This document shows positions 51,574-61,207 of a DNA stretch of 64,000 bases, in pieces. Source of the DNA: Halorubrum persicum (GTDB lineage Archaea; Halobacteriota; Halobacteria; Halobacteriales; Haloferacaceae); the NCBI RefSeq assembly GCF_002727125.1, contig NZ_NHOA01000030.1, positions 61,790 to 125,789 on the forward strand, in the 5' to 3' direction. The notes beneath the pieces were generated by a model that did not search any database, was not told the DNA's origin, and saw only the letters and a list, made by a program, of their open reading frames with translations. A program made the translations under genes and the position numbers. Within the stretch, counting starts at the first letter, position 1, and the number at the start of each line of letters is the position of its first letter.

Positions 51574-53666
51574 ACGCGAACCGACGGACCGCGCTCGGGA
51601 TCGGTGCGCTCGTCGTGCTGGCCGCGGCGATCGGCGCGGGCATCTTCATCTGGTCCGGCTCGCAGGCGGCGACCTGGTTCGTCCTCATCGGGATCCCGCT
51701 GTTCGTCGTCCTCGGAATCGGGCTGTACGTCCGGGGCGTGATCACTCGCAGCGGGACGAGCGAACAGGAGTTCGTCCGCACCCGCGCCCGGTCGACGGCC
51801 GAGGAGTTCCAGGCGCTCCTCCGGCAGCGGCAGACGCTCCGGACCGCCTACCCCGACTGGGACCCGGGGATCGACGCGCAGGTCGAGTCCGCGGTCGGTG
51901 ACTTCGAGACGCAGGGCGTCACCGTCGATCGGGAGACCGGTGCGTTCGACCTCGGAGCGGGCGTCAAGTCGGCCGACCTCCAGGAGTTCGAACGCCTCTC
52001 GAACGAGACACAGCGGCTCGAGGACGAGGTCGAGTCGTCGTTCCGGGAGTTCGTCGCCGGCGACCTCTCCCGGCGCGAGCGCGTGCTCGACCGACTGGCG
52101 GAGGTCGACCTCGCGGAGCCGAGCGAGTCGTTCTCGGCGCCCGATTCGAACGCGTCCGTCGCCGAGTGCCGCGACGTGCTCGACAGCTCGCGCGAGGCGA
52201 CGCGCGGGACGATCGAGGAGGCGATCGAGACCGTCCGCGAGATGCGGCGCGGCGGGCACCGCGCGGACGACGGCGGCGCGATCGAAGCGGACCTCGAAGA
52301 CGCCGAGGCGGCGCTGGACCGCGTGGAGTTCGAGTCGGCCGTCGAGTCCGTGCTCGAGGCGCGCGACCGGCTCCGCGACGAGTTTTCCGGCTCGTTCAAC
52401 GAGGAGCTGGACGCCATCCGCGACCTCGTCGACGCGGTCGACCGGGCCGACGTCGACGCGCACGTCGAGGCGAGCTCGATCGACGAGGTCGACCGCATCG
52501 ACGCGGCGGTGTCCGACCTCGACTCGGCGCTCGACCTCTCCGAGGCGAGCCGCCACCGCTCCGACCTCCGGCGGGTCTGCCTCGACATGATCCGAACGAT
52601 GGAGCGCCGCCTCGCCGACCACGCCGAGACGCTGCGGGCGGCCGACCTCCCGCCGGGGTACTACACCGAGCCGGACGCGGTCGACGAGCGCTTCGCGGCC
52701 GAACTCGAAGCGATCGACGACCTCGAGCTGTTCACGGAGCGGTGGGAGGCCGCGGCGACCGACCTGCGTGACGCCGTCGAGACGGCGAGCACCAAGGCCG
52801 CGGTCGTCGACGCGTACGACGACGTCTCGGAGACGATCGAGACGGCGCTGGCGGAGCGCGGCGAGGTCGTCGGCGACGACCTCCCGATGCGGCACGCGGA
52901 CCAGTTCCTCGGGCTCTACTATCGACGGAACGAGGGGTTGGAGTTCGACCCGAGCGTCCCCGCACTCCGGCGCGGCGACGTGGAAACGCACGACCTCACC
53001 GTGGAGGTGGCGTACGAACACGGCAGCGAACGCCCGCGCACGGCGACGGTCGAGCTCGACGGCGGTGGCTACTCTGAGGCCGTCACCGTGGAGACGCGGG
53101 TCGCCGGAACGGCGGCGTTCGAAAACGTTCCGGCGGGCACCCACGAGCTCTCGGCGGACCCGGGCGACGACGCGTTCGGCGCGATCGAGCGCGACGTGCG
53201 GGTCGACGGCGACGCGTCGGTGTCCGTGGAGTTCCGCGAACGGGAGCTGCGCGAACAGCTCTGCGCCGACGTCGACGTCGACATGACGGAGGTCCTGCCG
53301 GACATGCGGTCCCGACTCGAGTCGTCGTTCGCCGAGGAGGGGTACGTGTCGACGGAGATGGACCTCCCCGTGCAAGACACCCACGCGGCCTGCCTGCTCG
53401 CCGTCTGGAGCGACGAGGCGGGCCACGGTATCTGTCGGAGCGACGGCGACGTCGTCGTGTACGACGACGATCAGATCGAACGCGAAGTGACCAACGTTCT
53501 GCGGTACAACGTCGACCCGGGCGACCGGGTGAGCTTCGCCGATCTGCGACGGAACTTCCTCTCGGCGCCGGTCCCGGACTCCGTGGTCCGGGACGTGGTC
53601 GGTGGGATCGACGGCGAGCACAGCGTGACGATAACCGAAACGGGACTCGAGATCAACGAACACTGA
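51570..53666 (+). CDS. Two-pass membrane protein with long cytoplasmic helical region and Ig-like domain
   Basis: 698 residues. TMs at about 8-28 and 34-55. Then about 400 residues of acidic helices with coiled-coil character (LSNETQRLEDEVESSFREF, EADLEDAEAALDRVEFESAVESVLEARDRLRDEF). A beta-rich PEGA/Ig-like domain follows (about 470-550: VEVAYEHGSERPRTATVELDGG, PAGTHEL), then a mixed C-terminal domain (about 555-698). Its last 60 residues share a pattern with the protein at 43182-44882. Both TMs are near the start, so most of the chain is cytoplasmic and could contact the tubulin-like proteins. Starts with ATGA; the next gene begins three bases after its stop. Confidence 0.8.
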   Translation: MNANRRTALGIGALVVLAAAIGAGIFIWSGSQAATWFVLIGIPLFVVLGIGLYVRGVITRSGTSEQEFVRTRARSTAEEFQALLRQRQTLRTAYPDWDPGIDAQVESAVGDFETQGVTVDRETGAFDLGAGVKSADLQEFERLSNETQRLEDEVESSFREFVAGDLSRRERVLDRLAEVDLAEPSESFSAPDSNASVAECRDVLDSSREATRGTIEEAIETVREMRRGGHRADDGGAIEADLEDAEAALDRVEFESAVESVLEARDRLRDEFSGSFNEELDAIRDLVDAVDRADVDAHVEASSIDEVDRIDAAVSDLDSALDLSEASRHRSDLRRVCLDMIRTMERRLADHAETLRAADLPPGYYTEPDAVDERFAAELEAIDDLELFTERWEAAATDLRDAVETASTKAAVVDAYDDVSETIETALAERGEVVGDDLPMRHADQFLGLYYRRNEGLEFDPSVPALRRGDVETHDLTVEVAYEHGSERPRTATVELDGGGYSEAVTVETRVAGTAAFENVPAGTHELSADPGDDAFGAIERDVRVDGDASVSVEFRERELREQLCADVDVDMTEVLPDMRSRLESSFAEEGYVSTEMDLPVQDTHAACLLAVWSDEAGHGICRSDGDVVVYDDDQIEREVTNVLRYNVDPGDRVSFADLRRNFLSAPVPDSVVRDVVGGIDGEHSVTITETGLEINEH

Positions 53667-53669
53667 CCA

Positions 53670-54899
53670 ATGGCACAAACGGACACGTTTACGAGATGGA
53701 GCGTTATCGCGTCGGGAGAGGGCGGCGGCCGCATCGCGTCGCAGTTCTTCGACCGGGCGGAGAACCCTGGGATCGACGACCGGGTGCTGGTGATGAACAC
53801 GAACCGGGCCGACCTCCGGAACACGATCGACCGGATGCGCGGGACCCTCCAGGACGAGCGCGGCGAAGAGGAGACGATGGAGTCGCACGCGCTGGAGTTC
53901 GGCTCGCAGCAGGGCGCGGGGAACTTCTTCCCGAACGGTGAGGCGTGCGCGCGGGAGGACCTCGACCGCATCGTGTCCCGGATCAAGGACTTCGGGACCT
54001 CGGACGCGTTCATGCACGTCGCGACGCTCGGCGGCGGCACCGGAAACGGGTCGATCCCGTACACGATAGAGCAGTTCAAGACCGGACTCGCCGACCTCGA
54101 AGACGCCGGCGCGACGGAGGACTGGATGGACAGCGTGATCCACACCGCGTTCGGCGTGTGGCCCTACTACTACGAGCAGCCGCAGCGGCACTTCAACGCG
54201 GTGTGCGGGCTCTCGCGGCTGCTTCGGACCGCGGACGACACGCAGAACGCGGACATGGTGTTGCTCGCCTCGAACTCCCAGCTCGACGACGAGGAGAACG
54301 GGAACGGGCGACACTACGACTCGATCAACGACGCGATCATCACGGCCATCGACCTGATGATCGGCGCCGGTCGCGAGACCCGCAGCGTCATCGACGTGAA
54401 AGACTACGTGACCATCCCCTCGCAGATGGACGCGTACCACTTCACGCCGGCCGTCGCGACCGAGATGAACGGACAGGTGTACGAGCTCGAGTACATGCTC
54501 GATCAGGCCGCGGAGAACACGTACGTGCCGATGGACGTTGGCACGACGACCGCCGCGTACGCCATCGTCCGGGCCCCGGAGAGCATGATCGACGACGACG
54601 AGATCAGCGAGCCCGAGGTGTACGGCGCGTTCCGCGACTGGACCACCAAACACGACATCAACGTGGCCGGACAGGCAAGCCTCACCCCGAAACGGGGGCG
54701 CGGTAGCGACGTCGACGTGCTCCTCCTGTTGGGCGGGTTCGACCTGAACCCGCTGCTCGACCACTCGTGGGACGAGTTCGAGATGCTCGGGGACAGCCTC
54801 GCCGGGACCGGCGGCGGGACCGGCGGCGAGCTGACGCAAGCACAACTCGACCGAATCGTCGACAACCTCGAAGCGTACGTCGACAAGAATGCGGAGTGA
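53670..54899 (+). CDS. Tubulin/FtsZ-superfamily protein, third and most divergent
   Basis: 409 residues. Phosphate loop ASGEGGGRIASQFF (14-27), MNTNRADL (42-49), T4 signature LGGGTGNGS (120-128), SNSQL (201-205) as base-contact loop and IDVKDYVT (241-248), which matches DIDVRDIVT of the protein at 49005 and sits where the T7 loop is expected. A second GGGTGG occurs near the C-terminus (DSLAGTGGGTGGEL, about 386-394) and is probably a linker. It has no signal or TM. Placed in the middle of the operon between membrane proteins. Function unknown. Confidence 0.8.
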   Translation: MAQTDTFTRWSVIASGEGGGRIASQFFDRAENPGIDDRVLVMNTNRADLRNTIDRMRGTLQDERGEEETMESHALEFGSQQGAGNFFPNGEACAREDLDRIVSRIKDFGTSDAFMHVATLGGGTGNGSIPYTIEQFKTGLADLEDAGATEDWMDSVIHTAFGVWPYYYEQPQRHFNAVCGLSRLLRTADDTQNADMVLLASNSQLDDEENGNGRHYDSINDAIITAIDLMIGAGRETRSVIDVKDYVTIPSQMDAYHFTPAVATEMNGQVYELEYMLDQAAENTYVPMDVGTTTAAYAIVRAPESMIDDDEISEPEVYGAFRDWTTKHDINVAGQASLTPKRGRGSDVDVLLLLGGFDLNPLLDHSWDEFEMLGDSLAGTGGGTGGELTQAQLDRIVDNLEAYVDKNAE

Positions 54900-54908
54900 T
54901 CCAGCGAG

Positions 54909-57848
54909 ATGAGCCCACACGAATCACCGGCCGGCGCAGCGTCCGAATCGTCCCGGCGAGCCGCCATCGTGGCCGTCTCGCTGGTCCTCGTCGGCCTCGT
55001 CGCGGTCGGGTTCGCGCCGGGCGTCGCCTCGGCCGACGATACGCTCGAACGCGACGGAACCGACCTCGTCGTCAACGTCTCGGAGGTCGAGGATCCGGAG
55101 ACGGTCACCGTCGCGGTGACCGACCCGGCCGACCCCGAGATCAGCTACGAAGCCAACGCGACGCGGAGCGACGGTAACACGGTCCGAATCGACGTGACGG
55201 ATCCCGCGTCGGGATCCGTCAACGGCACCGACCTGCGGGACGCGACGGTGACCGTCACCGTCGATCCGAGCGGCGACAACGCCACGGCCGTGCAGCTGAC
55301 GAACGGCACGTCGGTTCCCCTTCACGCGGTCGCGTTCGCGGACGACCGCCCGGCGTGGATCGGCGAAGGAGAGGCCGAAAACGCGAGTGATACGCTTTAC
55401 GTCCCCCTCGACGCCGCCGGCACCGTCGGCGTGCCCGACGGAGACACGGTCGACATCGACGTCGACGGCAGCGAGACCGCGAACGTGACGGGGACTGTTC
55501 ACGGAGACGGAGAACAACTCACCGTTGACCGCGACGAGCTGCTCTCCGAGGTCGGCGACTCGCGGGAGACGCTCGACCTCCGGGTGCTGTCGAGCGCCGG
55601 TCGGGTGATCGACGAACCGGAGATCGAACCCGAACTGCGCTCGCGGGGAGACGGACTCGCGCTCTGGCACCCGCTGTTCGCCTCTGGCGAGACGTACACG
55701 GTGGACGCGAGCACCGTCGGCGAGGACGCTCGCTACACCGCCACCGCCGCGGAGACCGACGAAGGCTACCTCGAACTGTCGAGACTGTCGGCGAACGACA
55801 CCGCGATCCGCGTGTCGACCGCCGACGGGACCACGCTCGCCAACTACACCGACGACGACCCGATCGCCTACTCCGGACCGCCCGAAGTCGACGCCGAACT
55901 CTCGGACGACGGCGCGCTCCGCTTCGACCGATCGCTCGCGGGACTCTCCGTCGACGGCGCCGTCGTCGGAGCCGGCGACGAAGGCGGTTCGACGTACGCC
56001 AATATCGAGAGTAAAATCGGCAGTGAGGGGCGTTTGACTCCCGAGGAGACCGACCTGAGCGGCGCGAAGACGCTGCTGCTGTCGACCGCCGCCGGCGACG
56101 TGGCCGCGTCGATCGAATCGGGCGGCGGTAGCGGCAGCGCAGCCGCCGGCTCCGTCGGAGCGATCGGCGGCATCCTCCCGATCCTCGCCGTGCTCCTGGT
56201 TCCGATCGTCGTCGGGCTCGGGCTCGGCGGGATCATCTCCCAGGTCCAAAACGACGTTCCCGACATCGTGTCGAAGCTCATACTCGGGGGGGTGGGACTC
56301 GCGTTAGCACTCCTCGCACTCCTCGCGGTTCATGCGCTGGCGCCAATCACCATCCTTGGAACGGCGCTCCAGTGGGTCGGGCTCGTCGGGGTCGTGATCG
56401 GTGCCGCCGTGACCCCGGTGGTACCGACGGTGGTGGCCTCGCGGAAACCCGGAGTCGTCGCCGCGTCCGGCCCGTTCGCCGCCAAGGTGACCGTCACCGA
56501 CGGCTCCGACCTCTTCCGCGGCGATGTCAGCGTCCACTACCGGAAGCCCGACGGACGGGACCGGTACGACCCGGTGTCCGTGCGCGGCGGCCGCGAGACG
56601 ATCCAGCTGCCCGGCACCGGGACCTGGGAGGTGTACGCGCGCCACGGCTCCGCGCGCTCGAACGTCGAGACGGTCGACGCGAACGATCCGGCGGCGACCC
56701 TGACGATCCCGGTTGAGGCGACGCTCACCGTGGTCGACGCGGTCGACGGCGAGCCCGTCGCCGACGCGACGATCAGTGGCGAAGCCGGCATTTCGGGAAC
56801 GACTGACCGGAACGGCGCGGTCACGCTTGACCCGCCGGAGGACGCGACCGACGCGGAGATCGAGGTGTCCCACGACCGGTACGCCGACGCCACGGAACGG
56901 GTCCGGTTCCGGCAGAACGCGAGCCCGACCGTCGAACTCGACCGCCGGACCGGACGCCTCCGCGGGTCGGCCACGGTCGACGGGACGGCGGTCGGAGCGG
57001 TTCCGATCCGGATCGTCCCCGACGACGAGTTCCTCTCCGACCGCTTCGAGGTCGAGACGGTCTCCACCAACGCCGACGGAACGCTCGAGGAGCGGACGCT
57101 GCCGATCGGCCAGTACCGGGTCGAGACCACGCTCGCGGACGGAGACGGGTACGAGAAAACGGAGACGACGGTCACCGTGCGCGAGTCCGGAACCGCGCGG
57201 GCGGAGGTCGACGCCCGGTTCACGTGGCGGCTCGACGCCGACCGTCGGGACCGGATCGACCGCATCCGACGCGACGTTCGGTCGGTCTCTGAGGGCGGCG
57301 GCCGCGACGGGACGATTCCGCGCTACTACGCCTCAGTCGTCGAGTCGATGCTCGATGTCGCCGAGTCGGTGCCCGACGCCGGCCACGAGTTCGTCGGCCG
57401 CGAGGCCGATCCCGGCGACGCGGTCGACGGGATCCTCGCGGCGGCCGAGCGGACGACGGACGCGATCGCCGAGGCGATGACGACGAAGCGGAACGTCGAC
57501 CTGTTCGCCGCCTGCGCCGACATGCCCGACGCGGATGTCCGGTGGAGCGGGACCTTCGACCTCGCGGAGCTGCTCGACCGGCTCGAAGCCGATTCGGGCG
57601 CGCAGCGCCGCGAGGTGAAGCAGCGCTACGAGGCGGTCGACGGCCTCATCGAGGACCGGCGCGGCGAGCTCTCGGAGATCGCGCCGGCCAGAGAGATGCA
57701 ACAGCGCGCGTGGGAGCTGACGCGCGAGGCCGACCGCGGTCCCGAGGCGGTCGCGATCGGCTACACGTCCCTGCTGCTGCTCGACGCGGTCGAGGAGCTG
57801 TTCGAGCACGACGCCCTCCGCGAGCGGCTCACACGAACGGTGTTCTGA
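54909..57848 (+). CDS. Large membrane protein with glycosylated ectodomain and cytoplasmic Ig-like repeats
   Basis: 979 residues. Signal/anchor at 17-42. Extracellular beta-rich region (43-410) with many N-glycosylation sequons. Three TMs (about 418-440, 456-475, 486-508). A cytoplasmic part has two or three Ig/carboxypeptidase-regulatory-like domains (about 512-760: VTVTDGSDLFRGDVSVHYRKPDGR, VDAVDGEPVADATISG). A helical C-terminus (about 770-979) follows. Cytoplasmic Ig-like repeats are unusual. Starts nine bases after the third tubulin-like gene; the next gene starts one base after its stop. Confidence 0.8.
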   Translation: MSPHESPAGAASESSRRAAIVAVSLVLVGLVAVGFAPGVASADDTLERDGTDLVVNVSEVEDPETVTVAVTDPADPEISYEANATRSDGNTVRIDVTDPASGSVNGTDLRDATVTVTVDPSGDNATAVQLTNGTSVPLHAVAFADDRPAWIGEGEAENASDTLYVPLDAAGTVGVPDGDTVDIDVDGSETANVTGTVHGDGEQLTVDRDELLSEVGDSRETLDLRVLSSAGRVIDEPEIEPELRSRGDGLALWHPLFASGETYTVDASTVGEDARYTATAAETDEGYLELSRLSANDTAIRVSTADGTTLANYTDDDPIAYSGPPEVDAELSDDGALRFDRSLAGLSVDGAVVGAGDEGGSTYANIESKIGSEGRLTPEETDLSGAKTLLLSTAAGDVAASIESGGGSGSAAAGSVGAIGGILPILAVLLVPIVVGLGLGGIISQVQNDVPDIVSKLILGGVGLALALLALLAVHALAPITILGTALQWVGLVGVVIGAAVTPVVPTVVASRKPGVVAASGPFAAKVTVTDGSDLFRGDVSVHYRKPDGRDRYDPVSVRGGRETIQLPGTGTWEVYARHGSARSNVETVDANDPAATLTIPVEATLTVVDAVDGEPVADATISGEAGISGTTDRNGAVTLDPPEDATDAEIEVSHDRYADATERVRFRQNASPTVELDRRTGRLRGSATVDGTAVGAVPIRIVPDDEFLSDRFEVETVSTNADGTLEERTLPIGQYRVETTLADGDGYEKTETTVTVRESGTARAEVDARFTWRLDADRRDRIDRIRRDVRSVSEGGGRDGTIPRYYASVVESMLDVAESVPDAGHEFVGREADPGDAVDGILAAAERTTDAIAEAMTTKRNVDLFAACADMPDADVRWSGTFDLAELLDRLEADSGAQRREVKQRYEAVDGLIEDRRGELSEIAPAREMQQRAWELTREADRGPEAVAIGYTSLLLLDAVEELFEHDALRERLTRTVF

Positions 57849-57849
57849 C

Positions 57850-58875
57850 ATGACCGAAACACGCACAACACGCACGCGGACGACTCGGACGGTGGTCGCC
57901 TGCGCGCTCGCCGGCCTGCTCGTCCTCGCGTCGATCGCGGCGGGGGGCGCCGGGACGGCGGCCGCACAGGAGGAGCCGGAGACCGCGAACGAGTACTTCG
58001 AGACGTTCCGCTCGATGGAGGGGACCGAGGCGTATCAGGAGTACGAGGAGTTCGAAACGATCCGGACGTTCGCCGTCTCCCGCGCGCAGGAGGTGGGGAC
58101 GCTCGACGACGACGACCGCGCCGAGTTCGACGCGGTGCTCGACACGATGGTGGCGTTCGAGCAGGCGTACGACCGCGCCGGCGCCGGCGAGTACGAAGCG
58201 AGTCTCGCGGCGGCCGAGGACGCCGAGGCCGCGATCGACGAGCTGGAGTCCTACGAGGAGACCCAAGCGACGCTCGCGGACCTCGCGGTGACCCGCTTTT
58301 ACGCGAGCCTCGGCGACGGCCTCCGCGATCGGGCATCGGCGGCCGAGCGGACGCCGGACCGGATCGAGTTGCTCTCGATGACCGCGACCGCGTACGAACG
58401 GGCGAACCGCCCGAACGAGGCCGCGGAGTTCAACCTGCAGGCCGAACAGCTCTCGGCCGAGTACAACGCCGCGGTGGAGCGGATGGACGACGCGGAGACC
58501 ACCGCCGGCACCTTCCTCGATCAGTGTCTCGACTGCGGTACCGTCGCCGGGGCGATCGGCGGCAGCGCCAACCCGGTCCAGACGTTCGGGCGCTATCAGT
58601 CCTCTCAGGAAGTGCTCTCGGAGGTGCGGTCGGCAGAGGCAGACGCGACCGAGAACGGCCTCGACGAGCGCACAGCCGAACTGAGCGCGCTCGCGGACGA
58701 CGTGGGCGACGCTCGGCTTTCACTCGGGGTCGCCTCCGCCTCGATACTCGTCGGCTACGGGCTCGTCGTCGGGCTGATCGGCACGGTGGTGCTCGGCCGG
58801 ATCTTCCTCTGGCGGCGGACCTACGAGATGGCCCAGATCGGGTCGATCGTCTCGGGAGGTGACGGCGATGTCTAA
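57850..58875 (+). CDS. Secreted helical protein with C-terminal TM
   Basis: 341 residues. A Thr/Arg-rich N-terminus and signal peptide (about 14-40). The ectodomain is nearly all helix (about 40-285), possibly TPR-like or coiled coil, with a C-x2-C pair in QCLDCG. TM about 292-315, then a short basic cytoplasmic tail (WRRTYEM...). No known family. Its end overlaps the next gene by eight bases. Confidence 0.78.
   Translation: MTETRTTRTRTTRTVVACALAGLLVLASIAAGGAGTAAAQEEPETANEYFETFRSMEGTEAYQEYEEFETIRTFAVSRAQEVGTLDDDDRAEFDAVLDTMVAFEQAYDRAGAGEYEASLAAAEDAEAAIDELESYEETQATLADLAVTRFYASLGDGLRDRASAAERTPDRIELLSMTATAYERANRPNEAAEFNLQAEQLSAEYNAAVERMDDAETTAGTFLDQCLDCGTVAGAIGGSANPVQTFGRYQSSQEVLSEVRSAEADATENGLDERTAELSALADDVGDARLSLGVASASILVGYGLVVGLIGTVVLGRIFLWRRTYEMAQIGSIVSGGDGDV
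58855..58862 (+). promoter_or_regulatory. Ribosome binding site fixing the start of the last operon gene
   Basis: GGAGGTGA, five bases before the ATG at 58868. It covers an in-frame GTG at 58859, so translation must begin at 58868. Confidence 0.65.
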
Positions 58876-61150
58876 GCGGCGCTCCGCCGCCCTCGTGGTG
58901 GCGGTCGTCCTCGGCCTGCTCGCGGCGCCCGCGGTCGGCGCGGCCAACGTCTCGGACGTGCAGGCGAGCGACTACACGATGAATGTCCAGACGGACGGCC
59001 AGACGGACAGCCACGACATTCAGGTGACCAACAGCGGCCAGAACGGGACGAACGCCGACGTGACGATCACGAGCGAGCCGTCCGGCGTCTCGGTCTCGGG
59101 CGCGGACACGTACCTCGCACCGGGGACGACCACCGACGTCCCGCTCGACATCACCGCCGGGTTCGACGCCGAGAGTGGCACCGTCTCCGGGAACGTCAAC
59201 GGCGAGCCGTTCGAGTTCTACCTGACGGTCAACACCCCGCCGCTCGCCGGCTTCGAGGACGAGCCGCTCGACCTCGGCGACGTGCTCGTCGGGCAAACCG
59301 CCTCGGGCGAGGTCACGGTCGAGGAAGTCAGCGGCGGCGGGTCGCTCAACGGGGTCGAGATCACCGAAGTGAGCGGCGATCAGGACGCGGATCTCGACTT
59401 CTCCGGCGGCGCCTCCGTCAGCGGCAGCAGCGGGACCGTCGACTGGACGGTGACCCCGGACTCGGACGCGCCGCAACACGAGGACCTCGAGTGGACCGTC
59501 GAGCTGTCGGACTCGCGGTACCCAGACGCGACCCGCGAGGTCGACGTCGAGGCCCGCGCCATCTACCCCGGCTACTTCGGTGAGCTGGAGCTCGGCGACG
59601 ACGAGTTCACGTTCGACGAGCCGCGCGACGGGGGCGACACGCTGACCCGGACGATCGATCTGGAGATCCCCAACGACGGGGACACCCCGATCGAGGTCGG
59701 CAGCGTCTCTGCGTCCTCGCCCAACGCGGGTGTCTCCGTGACGGCCTCGAGCACGCCGAACGAGATCGACGGGCAGTCGACCGAGGACGCGTCCCTCCGC
59801 GTCACCGCCGACCGGGACCTCCCGGAAGGGTCGTACGACATCTCCGCGACCGTGGACACGCCCGGGTTCGACGGCGACGACGCGAGCCTCGACGGAAGCT
59901 TCGATATCGTCCACGAGACGCGCCTCGTCGCCGACAACGCCGATATCGGTGACGTGGCGATCGGCGAGGCCAACGGCCGGACCGTGACGGTCAGCGAGGA
60001 GCTCGGCTACAACGACGTCAACGATGTCGACACGACGCTCACCGACGGCCCGGAGGAGTGGCTCACGCTCCAGAGTGCACCGAGCTCGGTGAGCGCGGGC
60101 GGCAGCGCTGACGCCACGTTCTCGCTGGAGTTCGATACCAGCGCAGAGCTCGGAGAGAGCTACGAATGGGTGTATAACGTCGACGGCGACAGCGACGACG
60201 CCACCATCGAGGTCACGGCCTCGCCGGTCCCGCTCGACCTCGAACCGATCCGAAACGATCTCTCCGGGTACGACACGGCCGTCGCCGACAGTACCCTCGA
60301 ACTCGTCGACCGGATGGACGAGCGTCTCCGGAGCGGAGCGAGCGCGAACCAGGAGATCTCCACCGTGCTGACCTTCGGCGAGGCGGTAACGCTGTATTCC
60401 GAGGCGGTCGCGGAGGCTGACGGCCACCTGGAGAACGGCGAGAACGCCCAAGCGCAGTCCGCGATCATCCGGGCGGCCGCCGCGTACAACACGATGGGGC
60501 TCCAGGCCGATCGGATCGAAAACGAGGAGCTCCGCGGACTCGCGAACACCGCTCAGTCGGACGCGGAGGGCGACCTCGATCGGCTCATCCAAGAACAGCA
60601 GGCGTACTACGAGGACCGGCTCGAATCGGGCGAGATGTCGCTGATCGAGGAGGCGACCACGCAGCGCCAGCTCGCGCGGATCGCGCTCCTGCAAGGCGAC
60701 GAAGAGCGCGCGAACCAGCTCGAAAGCGACGCGGAGGAGGCGTTCAGCAGCTACTCCGACTCCGTCTCGGCCGGCGAACAGGCGGTACAGGAGGCGGAGA
60801 GCACGTGGAGCCGGATGGAAGACGAGCAGTTCGTCGTCGTCCTCGGCCAGCCGCTCCTGTTGAACCCGGCGAACTACGACGCGTTCGTGGCGGGGACGGC
60901 GTCGATCGACGCCACCTATCAGGAGGCGATCGACGCGTTCGAGAGCGCGGGCGAGACCACGCGCGCCGAGGAGGTGAGGGCCGAGCACGAGTCGCGGACC
61001 ACGGCGCTCGGGATCGCCCGATACTCGCTTTTCGGCGCGATAGGTGTCTACGCGCTCGTCGCGGTCGGACTGACTCTCCGAACCGCGAGGCGGATGTTCT
61101 GGTACGTCCGCGACACGCGGGAGTCGGTCAGCGGCGACTTCCTCGTGTAG
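58868..61150 (+). CDS. Secreted Ig-repeat and helical protein with C-terminal TM
   Basis: 760 residues. Signal peptide about 1-26. Four Ig-like repeats (about 27-445) with a recurring pattern of LDLGDVLVGQ-/ADIGDVAIGE- and VTVSEEL-type strands, as in archaeal surface proteins. A helical region (about 455-715: ATTQRQLARIALLQGDEERANQLESDAEEAF) resembles TPR or coiled coil. TM about 718-740 and a short basic tail follow. Start set by the ribosome binding site at 58855. Last gene of the operon and the third with a signal peptide and a C-terminal TM. No known family. Confidence 0.8.
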   Translation: MSKRRSAALVVAVVLGLLAAPAVGAANVSDVQASDYTMNVQTDGQTDSHDIQVTNSGQNGTNADVTITSEPSGVSVSGADTYLAPGTTTDVPLDITAGFDAESGTVSGNVNGEPFEFYLTVNTPPLAGFEDEPLDLGDVLVGQTASGEVTVEEVSGGGSLNGVEITEVSGDQDADLDFSGGASVSGSSGTVDWTVTPDSDAPQHEDLEWTVELSDSRYPDATREVDVEARAIYPGYFGELELGDDEFTFDEPRDGGDTLTRTIDLEIPNDGDTPIEVGSVSASSPNAGVSVTASSTPNEIDGQSTEDASLRVTADRDLPEGSYDISATVDTPGFDGDDASLDGSFDIVHETRLVADNADIGDVAIGEANGRTVTVSEELGYNDVNDVDTTLTDGPEEWLTLQSAPSSVSAGGSADATFSLEFDTSAELGESYEWVYNVDGDSDDATIEVTASPVPLDLEPIRNDLSGYDTAVADSTLELVDRMDERLRSGASANQEISTVLTFGEAVTLYSEAVAEADGHLENGENAQAQSAIIRAAAAYNTMGLQADRIENEELRGLANTAQSDAEGDLDRLIQEQQAYYEDRLESGEMSLIEEATTQRQLARIALLQGDEERANQLESDAEEAFSSYSDSVSAGEQAVQEAESTWSRMEDEQFVVVLGQPLLLNPANYDAFVAGTASIDATYQEAIDAFESAGETTRAEEVRAEHESRTTALGIARYSLFGAIGVYALVAVGLTLRTARRMFWYVRDTRESVSGDFLV

Positions 61151-61207
61151 GTCCGGAAACCGCGACGGCGACTTTTTTGAGACGGACGACCGCGGTCGGC
61201 GGCGCTC

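Noticed and set aside
53670..54899. Second GGGTGG near the C-terminus of the third tubulin-like protein as another nucleotide site
   Set aside because: It lies in a flexible Gly/Thr stretch beyond the fold core, next to the end of the chain.
51456..54920. A 1154-codon open frame on the minus strand opposite the operon proteins
   Set aside because: Its residue composition (Val/Arg/His/Asp-rich with no motif) is what a shadow of a GC3-biased gene gives. The plus-strand frames have TMs, GTPase motifs and tight junctions.
58430..60988. An 852-codon minus-strand frame opposite the secreted proteins
   Set aside because: Same shadow composition; the plus strand has signal peptides, a ribosome binding site and Ig-like repeats.
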